Assembly (NCBI GenBank): GCA_015680685.1
Contig: MNCI01004329.1
Coordinates: forward strand, 350,269 to 414,268
DNA length: 64,000 nucleotides
Direction of reading: 5' to 3'
Source: Gnetum montanum
Lineage: Eukaryota > Streptophyta > Gnetopsida > Gnetales > Gnetaceae
Under the pieces are notes generated by a model. It saw only the letters and a list, made by a program, of their open reading frames with translations, had not been told where the DNA came from and ran no database searches. Shown piece by piece: positions 45,373-56,097 of this stretch. Both the position numbers and the translations under genes were made by a program. Every line of letters begins with the position of its first letter. The first letter of the stretch is position 1.

Positions 45373-47400
45373 GTGACATGCATGGTTGCATGTATGCACT
45401 TTGCCGATGACTCCTTTTTTCTAGTTCAAAACACAGCCACCAATTTGCACCGCCTCTTATCCAGGGTGGAGCAATATTGCACACTCTCAGGTTCCATAAT
45501 TAATTGGAATAAATCCTCTGTTTATAGCTTTAAGGGCAATTACAACCATGTGACCCACTATACGTGGAAGCAACTTCAAGATCAAGACATCGTTAAGATT
45601 CTGGGAATCCCTTTCCGCTTCAGAGGCTCAACATCTATCCTTTGGGAGCAAGTTATTCATCGAATTCAAAAGAAACTCGATAAATGGAAAACTAAGCCCC
45701 TCACACTTGCGGGTAAATACCTTGTCTGTAAGTCCATATGCGCATCCACCCATGTGTATTACTCTTCGTGTTGGGCCCCTTCCCAAGCTGCCTACCAGAA
45801 GTTAGAACGGTTATTCCGTGACTTTATGTGGTCCTCCAAGGACTCTCAAGAAGGCTTTCATCGTGTCGCATGGACTATTGTTACTCTCCCCAAGAATAAG
45901 GGTGGCTTAGGCCTTTTAAACTCCTATAAGCAAGCAATTACCTTGGTTGCTAAGTGGTTGGTACAACATTTAGATGCCTCAAATATTATAGGGACCCTCC
46001 TCCAATTAAGGCTTCATCAAGCCTTTCCTAAGAATAAGCCCTTCTGGCAAGACATCCATTTCGTTAATTGGATTATTTCCCCCCTCACTATCATTCTTCC
46101 CGGATCTCATGTCTTCCAAAGCATTTGGAGGGCCTGGCAAATTGTTCACACTCACATAGACTGGACTACCGTTAAAATCAATCCTACTATCCTCTCTAAA
46201 GTGTGTCCGTGGTGGTTACCTCTGTCACCCGCTCCCCTTGCTATCACAAATGCTAAGGTGGCTACCTCGTGGTATCGGAAAGGTGTCATTTCCTTGAATT
46301 GTCTTAGGCTAGCTAGTCGTTGGATTTCAGGGGTCGAGTTTAACACTTTGTACGGGGAGTCGGCTGCAATGAAACATTGCCTTGTTCAGATTTACTCCTT
46401 CCTCCACAGTCACTGGCACCTGGATTTTACCGTGCCAAGCCTTTTCCATGGCCTGTAATGGCGTAATGGGGTTAGACTCCTTCCCTATCGGTCATCTGTC
46501 CCCTTTCATCTCATGCACGACCCATCTGCAGTCGTTCAACGTTGCAATAAATATTGGCACAAACAAGCGTCAGAATCATTTCAGATCCCTCTCGTCCAAC
46601 ATATTTGGAAACTTCCGACCCTCCCCAAAATTAAGCAGTTCCTTTGGTGTCTTCTCCACCATGGTCTTCCTATCGGAAAACGTCTAGAATATCTTGGGCT
46701 TCCTAATCCCACTTGCCCTCTATGTGGTGGACTAGATGACTTTGTCCATGTGTTTTGGCAATGTCACTTTGCTCAACATGTGTGGCAGTGGACTTCTAAA
46801 GCTTTTCCATCCTACCAGTTATCTCAAGAGGCTGCCATATTCGGATTCTTGAACATTACTTCTACGAACCTTAACTTTTTGTGGAAAGTTCTTAGACCTA
46901 TTATTTTAGATTATATTTGGAAGCGAAGATGCAATGTTCTATTTCAAAAGACCGAGTATTCTAACAAATGTTTGCTTACCAGGTTGGAGATGTTGCAGAT
47001 CTTTCGGCTCACCTATTTTCAACTCACATCTCAAGCATCCAAGTTCAATTTGGACAGTCATCAATTGGTTCATCTCCTGCAGCTCTGGGACAATCCTATG
47101 TGTCTTAATTACACTTCGCATCAGTAATCTCTGCAAGGAAGTTTTCCCCTCATTTTGTGGATTCACCATTGGCATTCCCTAGCTCTTGGCTTCATCTACT
47201 TCTATGTCATTCTATTTTGTAAAATGCTAGTTTGTGCGAACATTTGGTTGTGTCCCAACTTGAGGTACCTCCTCTTATACTAGTTGTTTTTTTAAGGTGT
47301 CCCAACTTGAGGTACCTTAACCCTACGACTTCTTCAAGTTGTTGTAATTGATGCCCCTTTAATTTCAATAAAATTTCTTTTCGGGGTCCGACACCCCCCC
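45373..47400 (+). mobile_element. 5'-truncated L1-like LINE (RT end, zinc region, 3' UTR)
   Basis: The first 364-codon frame (to 46458) opens in the RT domain at HFADDSFFLVQ (the catalytic Ala-Asp-Asp box, about 45400). It carries on through SGSIINWNKSSVYSF, LGIPFRFRGST and LDKWKTKPLTLAGKYLV, typical of plant L1 RTs. A frameshift near 46440-46510 moves to 46513-47127, which holds a zf-RVT region: FLWCLLHHGLPIGKRL and CPLCGGLDDFVHVFWQC. A non-coding tail with AATAAAATTT follows to about 47400. No stops occur inside the frames, so this is younger than the LTR elements. Everything before the ADD box is missing. Confidence 0.85.
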
Positions 47401-47485
47401 CACATTTGATAGCATGGGCTAGCACTAGCATTAATGAAGTCTTAAAGAAGTTAGCATGCTTTTTGTATGTAGTTCATGGCTATTT

Positions 47486-47565
47486 GGTTAGGTAAGTTTG
47501 AAGATGTTGAATTATTGGAAATGTTGGTTGGGTAAATTTCAAGATGTTGAATTGGTGGAAATGTT
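47486..47565. repeat. 40-bp tandem duplication
   Basis: 47486-47525 and 47526-47565 share AAGATGTTGAATT and GGAAATGTT with few changes. Confidence 0.75.
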
Positions 47566-48399
47566 GAGTTTACAAATTTATGAATATGATTAGATTACAG
47601 CTTCATGAATAAAATTTAAATAAAATAAAAAACAAAAGCAATAACAGACCCAACCTCAATATAAAAATTAATTAAATATCCATGATTTTAAATATAATGA
47701 ACTCACTCTACCAATCCACCATTTGGAACACCCAAACATGCCCTCAAGCACTTGGTAGATTCATATTCGTTTTTTAAGCGCAAACGAAATCTTAATATTG
47801 TTGTCATTGGTTTGGAAGACGCTTCTTGTTTACAACACGTTATACGTTCATATTTTTATATCTCTTGGACAAGCACACCATTGTCGAAAATCGACCTTGA
47901 CCATTTGTACACCAAATTGAGCAGAGGAAGAAGCTGTGGTGCATTGCTGTTTCTTTGGAACGAAAGTTCTTCCTAATTTGACACTTAGCCATGCACAAAG
48001 GAAATGACTTGGCAGCATAATTCAAGAAGCAACTCAAGCAGTGGTTATGCTACGCAGTACCATTTATTGGCTTTGATTACAAAGTGACAATGTTCAACGC
48101 GCAGGCCACCACGTTGAAATAAAAAGACCAACCCAAGGAGCAGGCAAAGCACAGATGGACTAAAGGGAAGCAGCTAATAATAAGTTACATGATGTTGGAG
48201 TAGCAGCAGCAGTGAAAAAGCGTTCAAATTTGCGTCTAAACGGGAAATTGGAAAGAATATCGTGGCCTTCTTCACCACACCACACACTCCCTCCCAGTCG
48301 CAGTCGCCATTACAAAAGTGAACTAAGCATTCCACACCAGTCCAGTGCAACAAAGACATCATCGACAATTGCAGTTGCAGTTGCAGTGCAGCCATGATT
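47566..48399. other. 3' flank of the minus-strand RING gene
   Basis: No further gene is recognised. The frame at 47752-47976 is isolated and without domain character. Confidence 0.45.
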
Positions 48400-49062
48400 T
48401 CACACATCCGTGGCCGTCGCCTCCGCCGGCGCAGCTCCGGTGTGGAGTGCGGTGCCTTGTCCGGGACAGGCGTCGAGAAGAGAGCGACGACATACGGGGC
48501 AGGAGCTATTCCATGATAGCCACGTGTCGATGCAGGCCACGTGGAACCTGTGGCAACACACACCCATGACTCGTACCACGTCGCCCTGGCGCAAGCGCGT
48601 GAGGCAAATGGCACATGATGCCCCTTCCCCTTCCTCTTCGTCTTCGTCTTCTTCTTCTTCCTTTTCCTTTTCCTTTTCCTTCCCTTGTTCCTGCTGTTTA
48701 CACATGGGCAGAGCTGCCATAGCCACGGCATCAAAGGCCCCCTCTCCTCTGCCCTTGCCCTCATCATCATTCTGGCTCTGCCTCTGCCTGTTGCCGTTGC
48801 CGTTGCCGTTGCTGGGCGATTGAAGCACCGCCACGGAGACGAAGGTGAGGCTGTCGTTGCCGTTGCCGTTGCCGTTGCCCGTCCGCGAGCGGAAGCGACG
48901 GAATACGCAACGCAGGAGAGAGTGAAGAGCCATGGCTGCCATGAAGGCGCACAGCAGCGCCGCCATCACCAGCGCCAACTCCGTCTCCACTGCTCGCTCC
49001 TCTTCCGCCAGTTTCGGCGCCGGCGCGTGGCCCTCCATTGCTACCAATTTCCTGCTACTCAT
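48400..49062 (-). CDS. ATL-type RING-H2 E3 ubiquitin ligase (220 aa)
   Basis: Third ATL-like gene, intronless, on the minus strand. The first ATG in frame is at 49062 (A at -3); the frame is open for 50 further codons upstream but has no ATG. Met9 (49038, GCAATGG) is an alternative. The membrane helix is at about 27-50 (ALVMAALLCAFMAAMAL). Gly-Asn repeats follow at 62-69 and 85-91, with AFDAVAMAALP (109-119) near the GLD position. A Lys-Glu then Glu/Asp acidic run (129-147) leads to the RING-H2: C150, C153, C169, H171, H174, C177, C188, C191, with Trp181 and Pro189. Extra Cys170 lies between two ligands. Predicted role: membrane E3 ubiquitin ligase, substrate unknown. It is more diverged than the 3.7/7.5-kb pair. 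Confidence 0.9.
   Translation of the reverse strand: MSSRKLVAMEGHAPAPKLAEEERAVETELALVMAALLCAFMAAMALHSLLRCVFRRFRSRTGNGNGNGNDSLTFVSVAVLQSPSNGNGNGNRQRQSQNDDEGKGRGEGAFDAVAMAALPMCKQQEQGKEKEKEKEEEEDEDEEEGEGASCAICLTRLRQGDVVRVMGVCCHRFHVACIDTWLSWNSSCPVCRRSLLDACPGQGTALHTGAAPAEATATDV
48785..48885 (-). repeat. GGCAAC hexanucleotide repeats inside RING gene
   Basis: Two tracts of GTTGCC units (about 48789-48812 and 48857-48880, plus strand) encode the Gly-Asn runs of the minus-strand protein. In-frame hexamers change length without breaking the frame. Confidence 0.85.
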
Positions 49063-50689
49063 AATATTGTTTTTGTTCGAGTCGAGGTTGAGCTTAGACT
49101 TAGCCTTGAATTGGGTACTGGCGTTGTTGTTAAGAGTTGCAGCTTTCGCGAGCCGTCTATGCAGTAGTAGGGCACTCACCACAGATTTCGGGAGTTTAAA
49201 CAAGTGATCCAAGGATCAGGGCCGCCGCCTTTGCCTTTGCATTTCCATTTGGTGGGTTCGCTGCAGTGGATCTCGGGCAGATTCGAAGTGACATTTTGCG
49301 GTTGTGTTTGTGGTTTCAGAAAGCCAGAAACAGCACAGAATGGCGGGTGCGCTCCCAGATTTGATCTGCGCAGCAGTATCATGATACAATCGCACCATTA
49401 TAGAAAATTGAAAAGTCGCTCTCGTGCGCACTGACGTCACGGCTTCCACACTGTTTCATGTTCATCCACCCAAAGCAGGGCAGCCCCGGTTCATCGCCTA
49501 GCCGTTGCATGTACAGAAACATATGGAGGTCTGTATTATTAAAGCATCAGACTTGCATGAGTTTTTTGTTTTTTTCCCCCAAAAAGTAGATGTGTCTGGC
49601 TATGTGCAATAAGGCTTGCCGGGCTTTCTTTTTTCGTGGGTTTTGATGTTGCGTGTGCGCGCGTTGAAAGGTACTGGAACCTTATCCAACTATGGATTGA
49701 TGTGGCGCCACACTTTGGATATCATAAACTTTAGCATAGAATGGGAGTTGGAACAACGTGAAATCTCTGGATATCTCCAGAATATAGAAGCACACCGATT
49801 GCACTGTCTCTGCACCGTGGTGTTATAGTATTCGAATTCGTGGCATGTCGATGATGTGACAAAATGTGCCACCTATACTTCTCCTCTCAGATACGGAAAA
49901 GCAGAGCATAGTTTTTGTTTTGGCTTTACACTGTTGCCAAATGGTAACGGCTTGGATGAAAGGCATTCCAGCTGAAAATCTTTCCCTACGGTACCCTGTT
50001 TAGTGTTGGCAGTAACAGTTATTTAAAAACAGTGAATACTACCCTGTTTAATCAAAGCAGGAATACATTTTTTCCATAACTGCAGACTCAGCACAGAACC
50101 GACCCGATTCAACATCCCTTACCATGGAAAAATTCCAGGCTTCTCTTTACGTGAAGAATAGCGCGTGAAGAATGGCTTTCAGGAATTCTATCATAACCGT
50201 AGAAGCAGTTAAAGGAGAAAATGCATACATGAAGACAAAGAAAAAACATGATAAAATTAGGAATCTTTGAATTGTCAGAATTCTTGAACAACAACGTGAG
50301 GGTTTTTTGCAGGTGATGTCATGTTTCTTTACAAAAACAACTGCACATTTCTTCCTTTAGTCTGATAATTAGTGCAAACAAGTTTGCACGTAAGGGGATA
50401 AATTTCTGCAGATTCTTGTTAAGTTTATTGATGGGTGTAGAAAAGAGAAGGTTGGAAATAACAGAAGTATCTTGAAAGAATAGAATATATGGATTAATGA
50501 AGACTTGATAAAAAAAAGTATGTAAAAAAGCAGAAAGAATGGTAGAAGGTTAAACAAGCTCGTGCTAAAAGTAAAGTTGCTTACTTAAACTATAACTATG
50601 TTGCAGGTAAGGCAGATCCTCCAAAGTAGGGATTTTCTTCTATAGTTTTCATGCCGATGTAGTTTTCTTAATGCTGAAGGTTCGTTGGT
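49063..50689. other. upstream flank of minus-strand RING gene
   Basis: TTTTCTATAATGG on the minus strand (about 49396-49408) is a possible TATA about 340 bp before the start codon. The rest has no supported gene. Short frames at 49204-49449 lie antisense to each other without domain character. Confidence 0.4.
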
Positions 50690-50882
50690 TAATAAAGTTG
50701 CTATTTCAAAGACTAGTCATTTCTTCAATGATTTTGATCTGTTTATTTTTTTCAAAGACTAGTCATTTCTTGGTTAATAAAGTTGCTATTTCAAAGACTA
50801 GTCATTTCTTCAATGATTTTGATATGTTTATTTTTTTCAAAGACTAATCATTTCTTCAATGATTTTGATTTGTTTATTTTTT
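50690..50882. repeat. compound tandem repeat, CAAAGACTAGTCATTTCTT
   Basis: CAAAGACTARTCATTTCTT recurs four times, alternating with GGTTAATAAAGTTGCTATTT and CAATGATTTTGATNTGTTTA blocks. This suggests slippage of two interleaved units. Confidence 0.85.
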
Positions 50883-50884
50883 CT

Positions 50885-52870
50885 GAAACTTGGGAGGAAG
50901 AAAATTCTTTGATTGTATCCATTCTATGCTTTAACTAAGCACTTCAAGGTGAAAGGTAGACCTTTTGGTGGTATTGCTTATTTAATTAAGAAGTCTAGAG
51001 ATCATAATAACCAATATTTATGGGTTCAAGTTCAAGGCATTTTAGAGGTTTTTTATATTGCTTTTTGTTACTTTGCTTCTAGGGATTTGTCTATTTACAA
51101 TTCTACTAATCTTTCATGAGAGCATCCTTTTTAGTACTTGGGTTGAGATATTGAAGCAAGTTCACTCTACAAAGAATTCACCTTCCAATACTAAATCCAA
51201 ATATTATGTAAAGACAACTTTTTGCTAGAAAACTAACAATCTTTAATTAATTTATTAGAAGATTACAAGAGGGTTCTCAAAACCCACAACCCACCAAAAC
51301 CTATCACACTTGAACAATATTACAAAGTATGAAGCTCTACAACCATACAATGGTTGTTCTCAATATAAGTTCTCAATATAAGATAAAACCAATTGAGAAT
51401 CTCTCCTACAACTTAGGGCTAAGATTTCAACTCACAAGTGAGACACAAGAAAAAAGAACACAAAGATCAACACATCACAAGCTAATCTTGGAGCAGTAAT
51501 CACTAATTGCATTCATTCAATATGCTTACCCACTCTCTCTTGCCTAGTTCTCCACTCTCAAGAGCCTTCTTTCTTACTCATGGTCATCAACTATGATGAA
51601 TACATCACTATTTATCACAAACCAAAAGATAAGAAACCTAGAAACTTTTTTTTAACTCAACTTTAAGCTTTTTAGATGTTTCCCAAGTTTTTTTACCTTC
51701 TCTTGACTGTTTCCATCCTTTTTCATCACATTTTGGCTATTTCCTGAATTGATGGGTATTTTTGGAAGTTTTCCTATTTGTACAAGTCATCTCTAACCTT
51801 GGGAAAATATCTATGTGTGAACCCAGCTCTCAAGAAAGACATCTACTATTTTTCTAAGATGTCTCCTTTGGGCCCAAGATATTTCCTTTTGGGCCAAAAC
51901 GTCTTGCCCAAGACATCTCCTTTGAGAAGTCTCACATTTGGCTAAGCCAAGCCATCTCCTCTGAATTCAAGACATCTTCTATCACCTCTAGGTTTTAGCT
52001 AAGACGTCTTGTAGCCCTCCAAAACATCTCTCTAGTGTTCAAAACCTACAAAACACTCACATAGGGAAGGACAAGGGGATCAAAAGAGTTGTCCCTACAC
52101 TAGATATTGTAGAGTTCTTTAAGCTTGGAAAAGTTTTTCGTTATGGAGATTTTAATGCTTGTGATGGACAAAGTCAGATTCAAAGGTTTATTTAAAATTC
52201 TTATATAAAGTTCAGTGAAAGCTCTATTTGGTTTACAAAAAATCATCTGCTAATCATATTACAAATGAGGGGTATTCATTTCTTAGAGTGTGGTTGTTCC
52301 TTTGATTTTTTAATCCTTACTAGCATTAATAAGTTTCTTTTCTCCTCTCATTTCACATTTACTAGGCACCAAGGTAACTCTTGCATTGATCTTTTCTTGT
52401 TTACTCATGATAATATGGATGCAATGAAAAGTTTTTAAGTGGAAGAAAAACTCCCATAATCTCCTCATCATTACCTAAAAATTTGCTATTCTTGCTTAAA
52501 TTGAGATTTTTTTTACCGTTGGAATACACTGAAGATACTAATGAATTTTTTGCTTTCTCTAGAATTGATCAAATTTTGTAAGAACATTTTGATTTTTTAT
52601 GTTTGTGGAAGTTCATGTATTTTTGTTTAACTCCTGTTATTGTAATAACAGATGGAAAGGCATTGAGGATGGCTTTTACGTGAGTGCATGAGGGCCATCT
52701 CTCTATGGTGCAAAAGACTCATCAAGACTGGAGCTTCTCCAAGGTTCAAAAGACTCATTAAGGATGGGGAAAGCTCCATCGGGAGCAAATTCCTTGGTGT
52801 AGATTTTGCAAGAAGCAAAACAAAAGAAGTCACATTAAGGATGGGGAAAAGCTCCACTAGGACCAAATTC
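50885..52870 (+). mobile_element. LINE endonuclease-domain fragment, interrupted
   Basis: Reads as the AP-endonuclease domain of an L1-like LINE: VKGRPFGGIAYLIKK and VFYIAFCYFASRDLSIY (50940-51110). After the inserted LTR it continues DIVEFFKLGKVF.YGDFNACD (the GDFN catalytic motif, about 52140) and FTRHQGNSCIDLFLFTHDNM, ending LP-stop-SPHH (about 52470) where a SDHH motif is usual. Stops are present. The end (52680-52860) has a repeated GATGGGGAAAGCTCCA word. The gene is a relic unrelated by position to the LINE at 45.4 kb. Confidence 0.72.
51147..52107 (-). mobile_element. solo LTR inserted in LINE relic, 5-bp TSD
   Basis: A 951-bp insertion (51152-52102) is flanked by GATAT at 51147-51151 and 52103-52107. 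Removing it rejoins the LINE frame at Asp-Ile. Read on the minus strand it starts TAGTGTAGGGACAACTC (TG to TA) and ends CTTGCTTCA, as an LTR would. Repeated AGATGTCTT words fill part of it. Family (probably Ty1/copia) is not certain. Confidence 0.7.
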
Positions 52871-53188
52871 TAGTTTCTAGTTTCCATAATTGTCATTGGT
52901 TTCATTTTAAGTGTCACTGCCATCAAAGTTGTCTTTAGTAAGTAAAGTTTTAGTTTCAACCCTGTTTTTATCATTTATGTTGTTTTTATATTATGTAAAT
53001 GCTAGCTATGTCTTTTTATAATGCAAAACTACTTGCTACAGTTGAACCCATAACTCAAGAGTTTGCCCAATGTTTCGATGTGTGTTCTTAGAACTAATGC
53101 CATCAATAATGCTTAGAAGTAGAAGTTCTTGAAATAACACTTAGCATCACCATGTTCCAACCTCTGTTAACATTTAAGTGTTTAAACT
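52871..53188. other. no recognisable feature
   Basis: AT-rich sequence between the LINE relic and the tandem array; nothing identified. Confidence 0.5.
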
Positions 53189-53944
53189 CCAAATTTCAAT
53201 AAAAAGTAGACATAGAAAATACACTAAGAAAAAGGCTCGTATCATACATATGTTGGAGTGTGTCACTAACGTTTGATTAAAATTTCCTTTTGATCAATAA
53301 ACAACAAATGAGGAATATTTTTTTTTTAGCTAGGAAGGTGAATTCTAATTCAATTTTTTATACTTTAAAAAGTAATTTCTTGTGTTTATATTTTATCTTT
53401 GTCTAGTTTGATTCAGTCATTTTGTAAAAGAGTTTTAAGGCCAAATTTCAATAAAAAGTAGACATAGAAAATACACTAAGAAAAAGGCTTGTATCATACA
53501 TATGTTGGAGTGTGTCACTAACGTTTGATTGAAATTGCCTTTTGATCAATAAACAACAAATGAGGAATATTTTTTTTAGCTAGGAAGGTGAATTCTAATT
53601 CAATTTTTTATACTTTAAAAAGTAATTTCGTTTATGTTTATATTTTATCTTTGTCTAGTTTGATTCAGTCATTTTGTAAAAGAGTTTTAAGGCCAAATTT
53701 CAATAAAAAGTAGACATAGAAAATACACTAAGAAAAAGGCTCGTATCATACATATGTTGGAGTGTGTCACTAACATTTGATTGAAATTGCCTTTTGATCA
53801 ATAAACAACAAATGAGGAATATTTTTTTTAGCTAGGAAGGTGAATTCTAATTCAATTTTTTATACTTTAAAAAGTAATTTCGTTTGTGTTTATATTTTAT
53901 CTTTGTCTAGTTTGATTCAATCATTTTGTAAAAGAGTTTTAAGG
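53189..53944. repeat. 252-bp unit in three tandem copies
   Basis: Copies at 53189-53440, 53441-53692 and 53693-53944, each exactly 252 bp and differing at only a few bases. Each starts CCAAATTTCAATAAAAAGTA and ends GTAAAAGAGTTTTAAGG. The equal length and near identity show recent triplication. No open frame runs through the unit. Confidence 0.95.
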
Positions 53945-55112
53945 CCTTGTTGCCAACTGGGTGTCGTTGTTGCTATGAGCATTCTCTTCTTAATTTTTTA
54001 GTCTTGAATATTGAACCCTCATTGGATAAGATAATTAACAAGTTTTAGAAAGCAATCATAATACATGCCAAAGGATATCTTGAATATTATGCTTTTAAGT
54101 AATTACACTTTCTAATATTTCTTTATCATTAAAATATTTAAATGTTTTAAAATGTTTCATGTTAATGGTATATATTCTTGTACAAATGCAACTTTGGTAG
54201 TATGTATGTTTTTGTATAAGTATTGGATTGGGCTTTAGATTTTTCAATCCTATCTCCATTCCTACTCTTATATACCATTTGGGTACTAGGTTGGATTTAC
54301 CAAGTTAATCCTATGGAGGCAATCCTCATATGTATATGAAAGTAATTTGTTCTCTCACATAAACTTTTTGCTTGAAATAGGTGAAATTGTTTCTCAAAAT
54401 ATTTCTACTAATATTTTTTGAATGTATAATAGTGATTGTCAAAATATTTCTACTAATATTTTTCAAAATGTATGACAGTGGCTCTACATTACTAATATTT
54501 TAAAAATGTAGGATACTAATTTTCATAATCTTTTTACTAATATTTTCATAATGTATGAACAATGACTCTGAATAAATCATATCATAGTGAAACTAGGTCT
54601 AAATCAAGCACAAGATATTGATACAGATAAACAAAGTTACTAATACTTGAGACAATGGCAAGAGATTAGTCAAATCAAACTCAAATTATCAATCTAAGCA
54701 AAGTTCTTTATTACTTAATATTAGGATAGTATTTTCTTCATTAGTTAATATTGGGATGGTATTTTCTTAAGATCTTTATTTACTTATGAGCTTTGTTATA
54801 ATTAACCAAATGATTAAACAATGTAATATTAATGGTAAAAATTTATAGAATCTGTGAGCCATTGAAAGTCTATTTTAGTGAAAAAATAAGGTGAAAGGAC
54901 AAAGGATAGGCTACTATAAAGCAGGGGTAAAATGAAAGAGGTAGGTGGTGAAAATGATAGAGGGGACATATGGTGGTAAAGTAGGTGCTAAATGATAGGG
55001 ATAAGTGACCATATGATTTATTCATAAATTATGAAGATTTTTGTGTGTAGATTGTGCTAAAGATTTCTTACTCAACAATGGCGCAGTGTAGAAGATTTTG
55101 TATCAGGCCCAT
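53945..55112. other. AT-rich DNA with short repeats
   Basis: Imperfect units of TTTCTACTAATATTTT and AATGTATGA (54390-54560) recur four times, and ATTAGTTAATATTGGGATGG occurs twice in slightly different form near 54710-54770. No gene is supported. Confidence 0.55.
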
Positions 55113-55932
55113 TGATGAGCGATGAGGTATCCCTACGCTCAACCATATGAATACGAGCATGTATGCGCAATCTGGTCAAACTCTGTGGATGGACTAGTTG
55201 TGGCACCTAGACAATTATATGTTGATCGCAGCTCGCTATCTTCCCACCTAGACTAGCAGTAGCTTTGTCACGTATGGTTTAGTCCAAAGTGAGGCATATG
55301 ATGTGGTCCTAATTTTACGTTACTCTTGATAATCAAAAAGATAAATTAATTAAACTAATAATGGAAGCAAAACTTAAATTAGACTATGGCGATGGTATCT
55401 ATCCATAACCATCTGTACACGTCTTGGACTTCATGGAATTACCACTAGGCATGCCAAGTATTCACACTTAAACGCTTGTGATTAAGGCGTACACATTCTG
55501 CTTAACGACAAGAAAAGTAAATAACAATAAATCAACTATTAACTAAAGAAGGCATTAAATGATTAAAATAATGAAATTAATCTAAGTGAATGTTGCAATG
55601 ATAAAAGTAATCTAAATCTTTATTATTGGTCATGCACATGTCCAAGTACGTCAGACTCGAACAAAGGTGTCATACAATTACAAACATCACACTGCGGGCA
55701 TGCACCAGGAATAACTGGCTTAAAAGAAGAAACTAAAAACTAAATTACCAAAAGAAAAGAACTTCTAACTCTCTAACAATCTAATAATAATGTCACTATG
55801 CACCTGAGTGTTGTATTTATAGGCTAACATAGGAATCACAATATCATGTATACGATATCGTATTTAGGCCACGATATAGTGTACCTAATATTGCATACCT
55901 GATATCGGGGCCTAGCAAACCGCGAATCATCA
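55113..55932 (-). repeat. 3' LTR of copy C
   Basis: An 820-bp LTR in reverse: the plus strand begins TGATGAGCGATGAGG and ends CCGCGAATCATCA. TACCCCCACG just beyond is the complement of the polypurine tract. U3 holds ATACGATATCGTAT and GATATCAGG/AATATTAGGTAC words before a CTATAAATAC TATA (complement near 55815-55825). Confidence 0.88.
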
Positions 55933-56097
55933 TACCCCCACGACTAAATAAAAACTCGTCCTTAAGTTAATACAATGAGAAACAAGTCTCTTACAAAACA
56001 TTATGAAGGTATGGGATTATTAACTAACCATGCCGCAGTATGAGAAACACAGAACTTGCACACTAAACATAAAATACAAAATGCAAAATGTTGGAAC

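Noticed and set aside
48345-49207. Several long plus-strand frames (for example 48410-48823 and 48685-49167)
   Set aside because: They are antisense shadows of the minus-strand RING gene, created by its repetitive GC-rich codons; they have no domain of their own.
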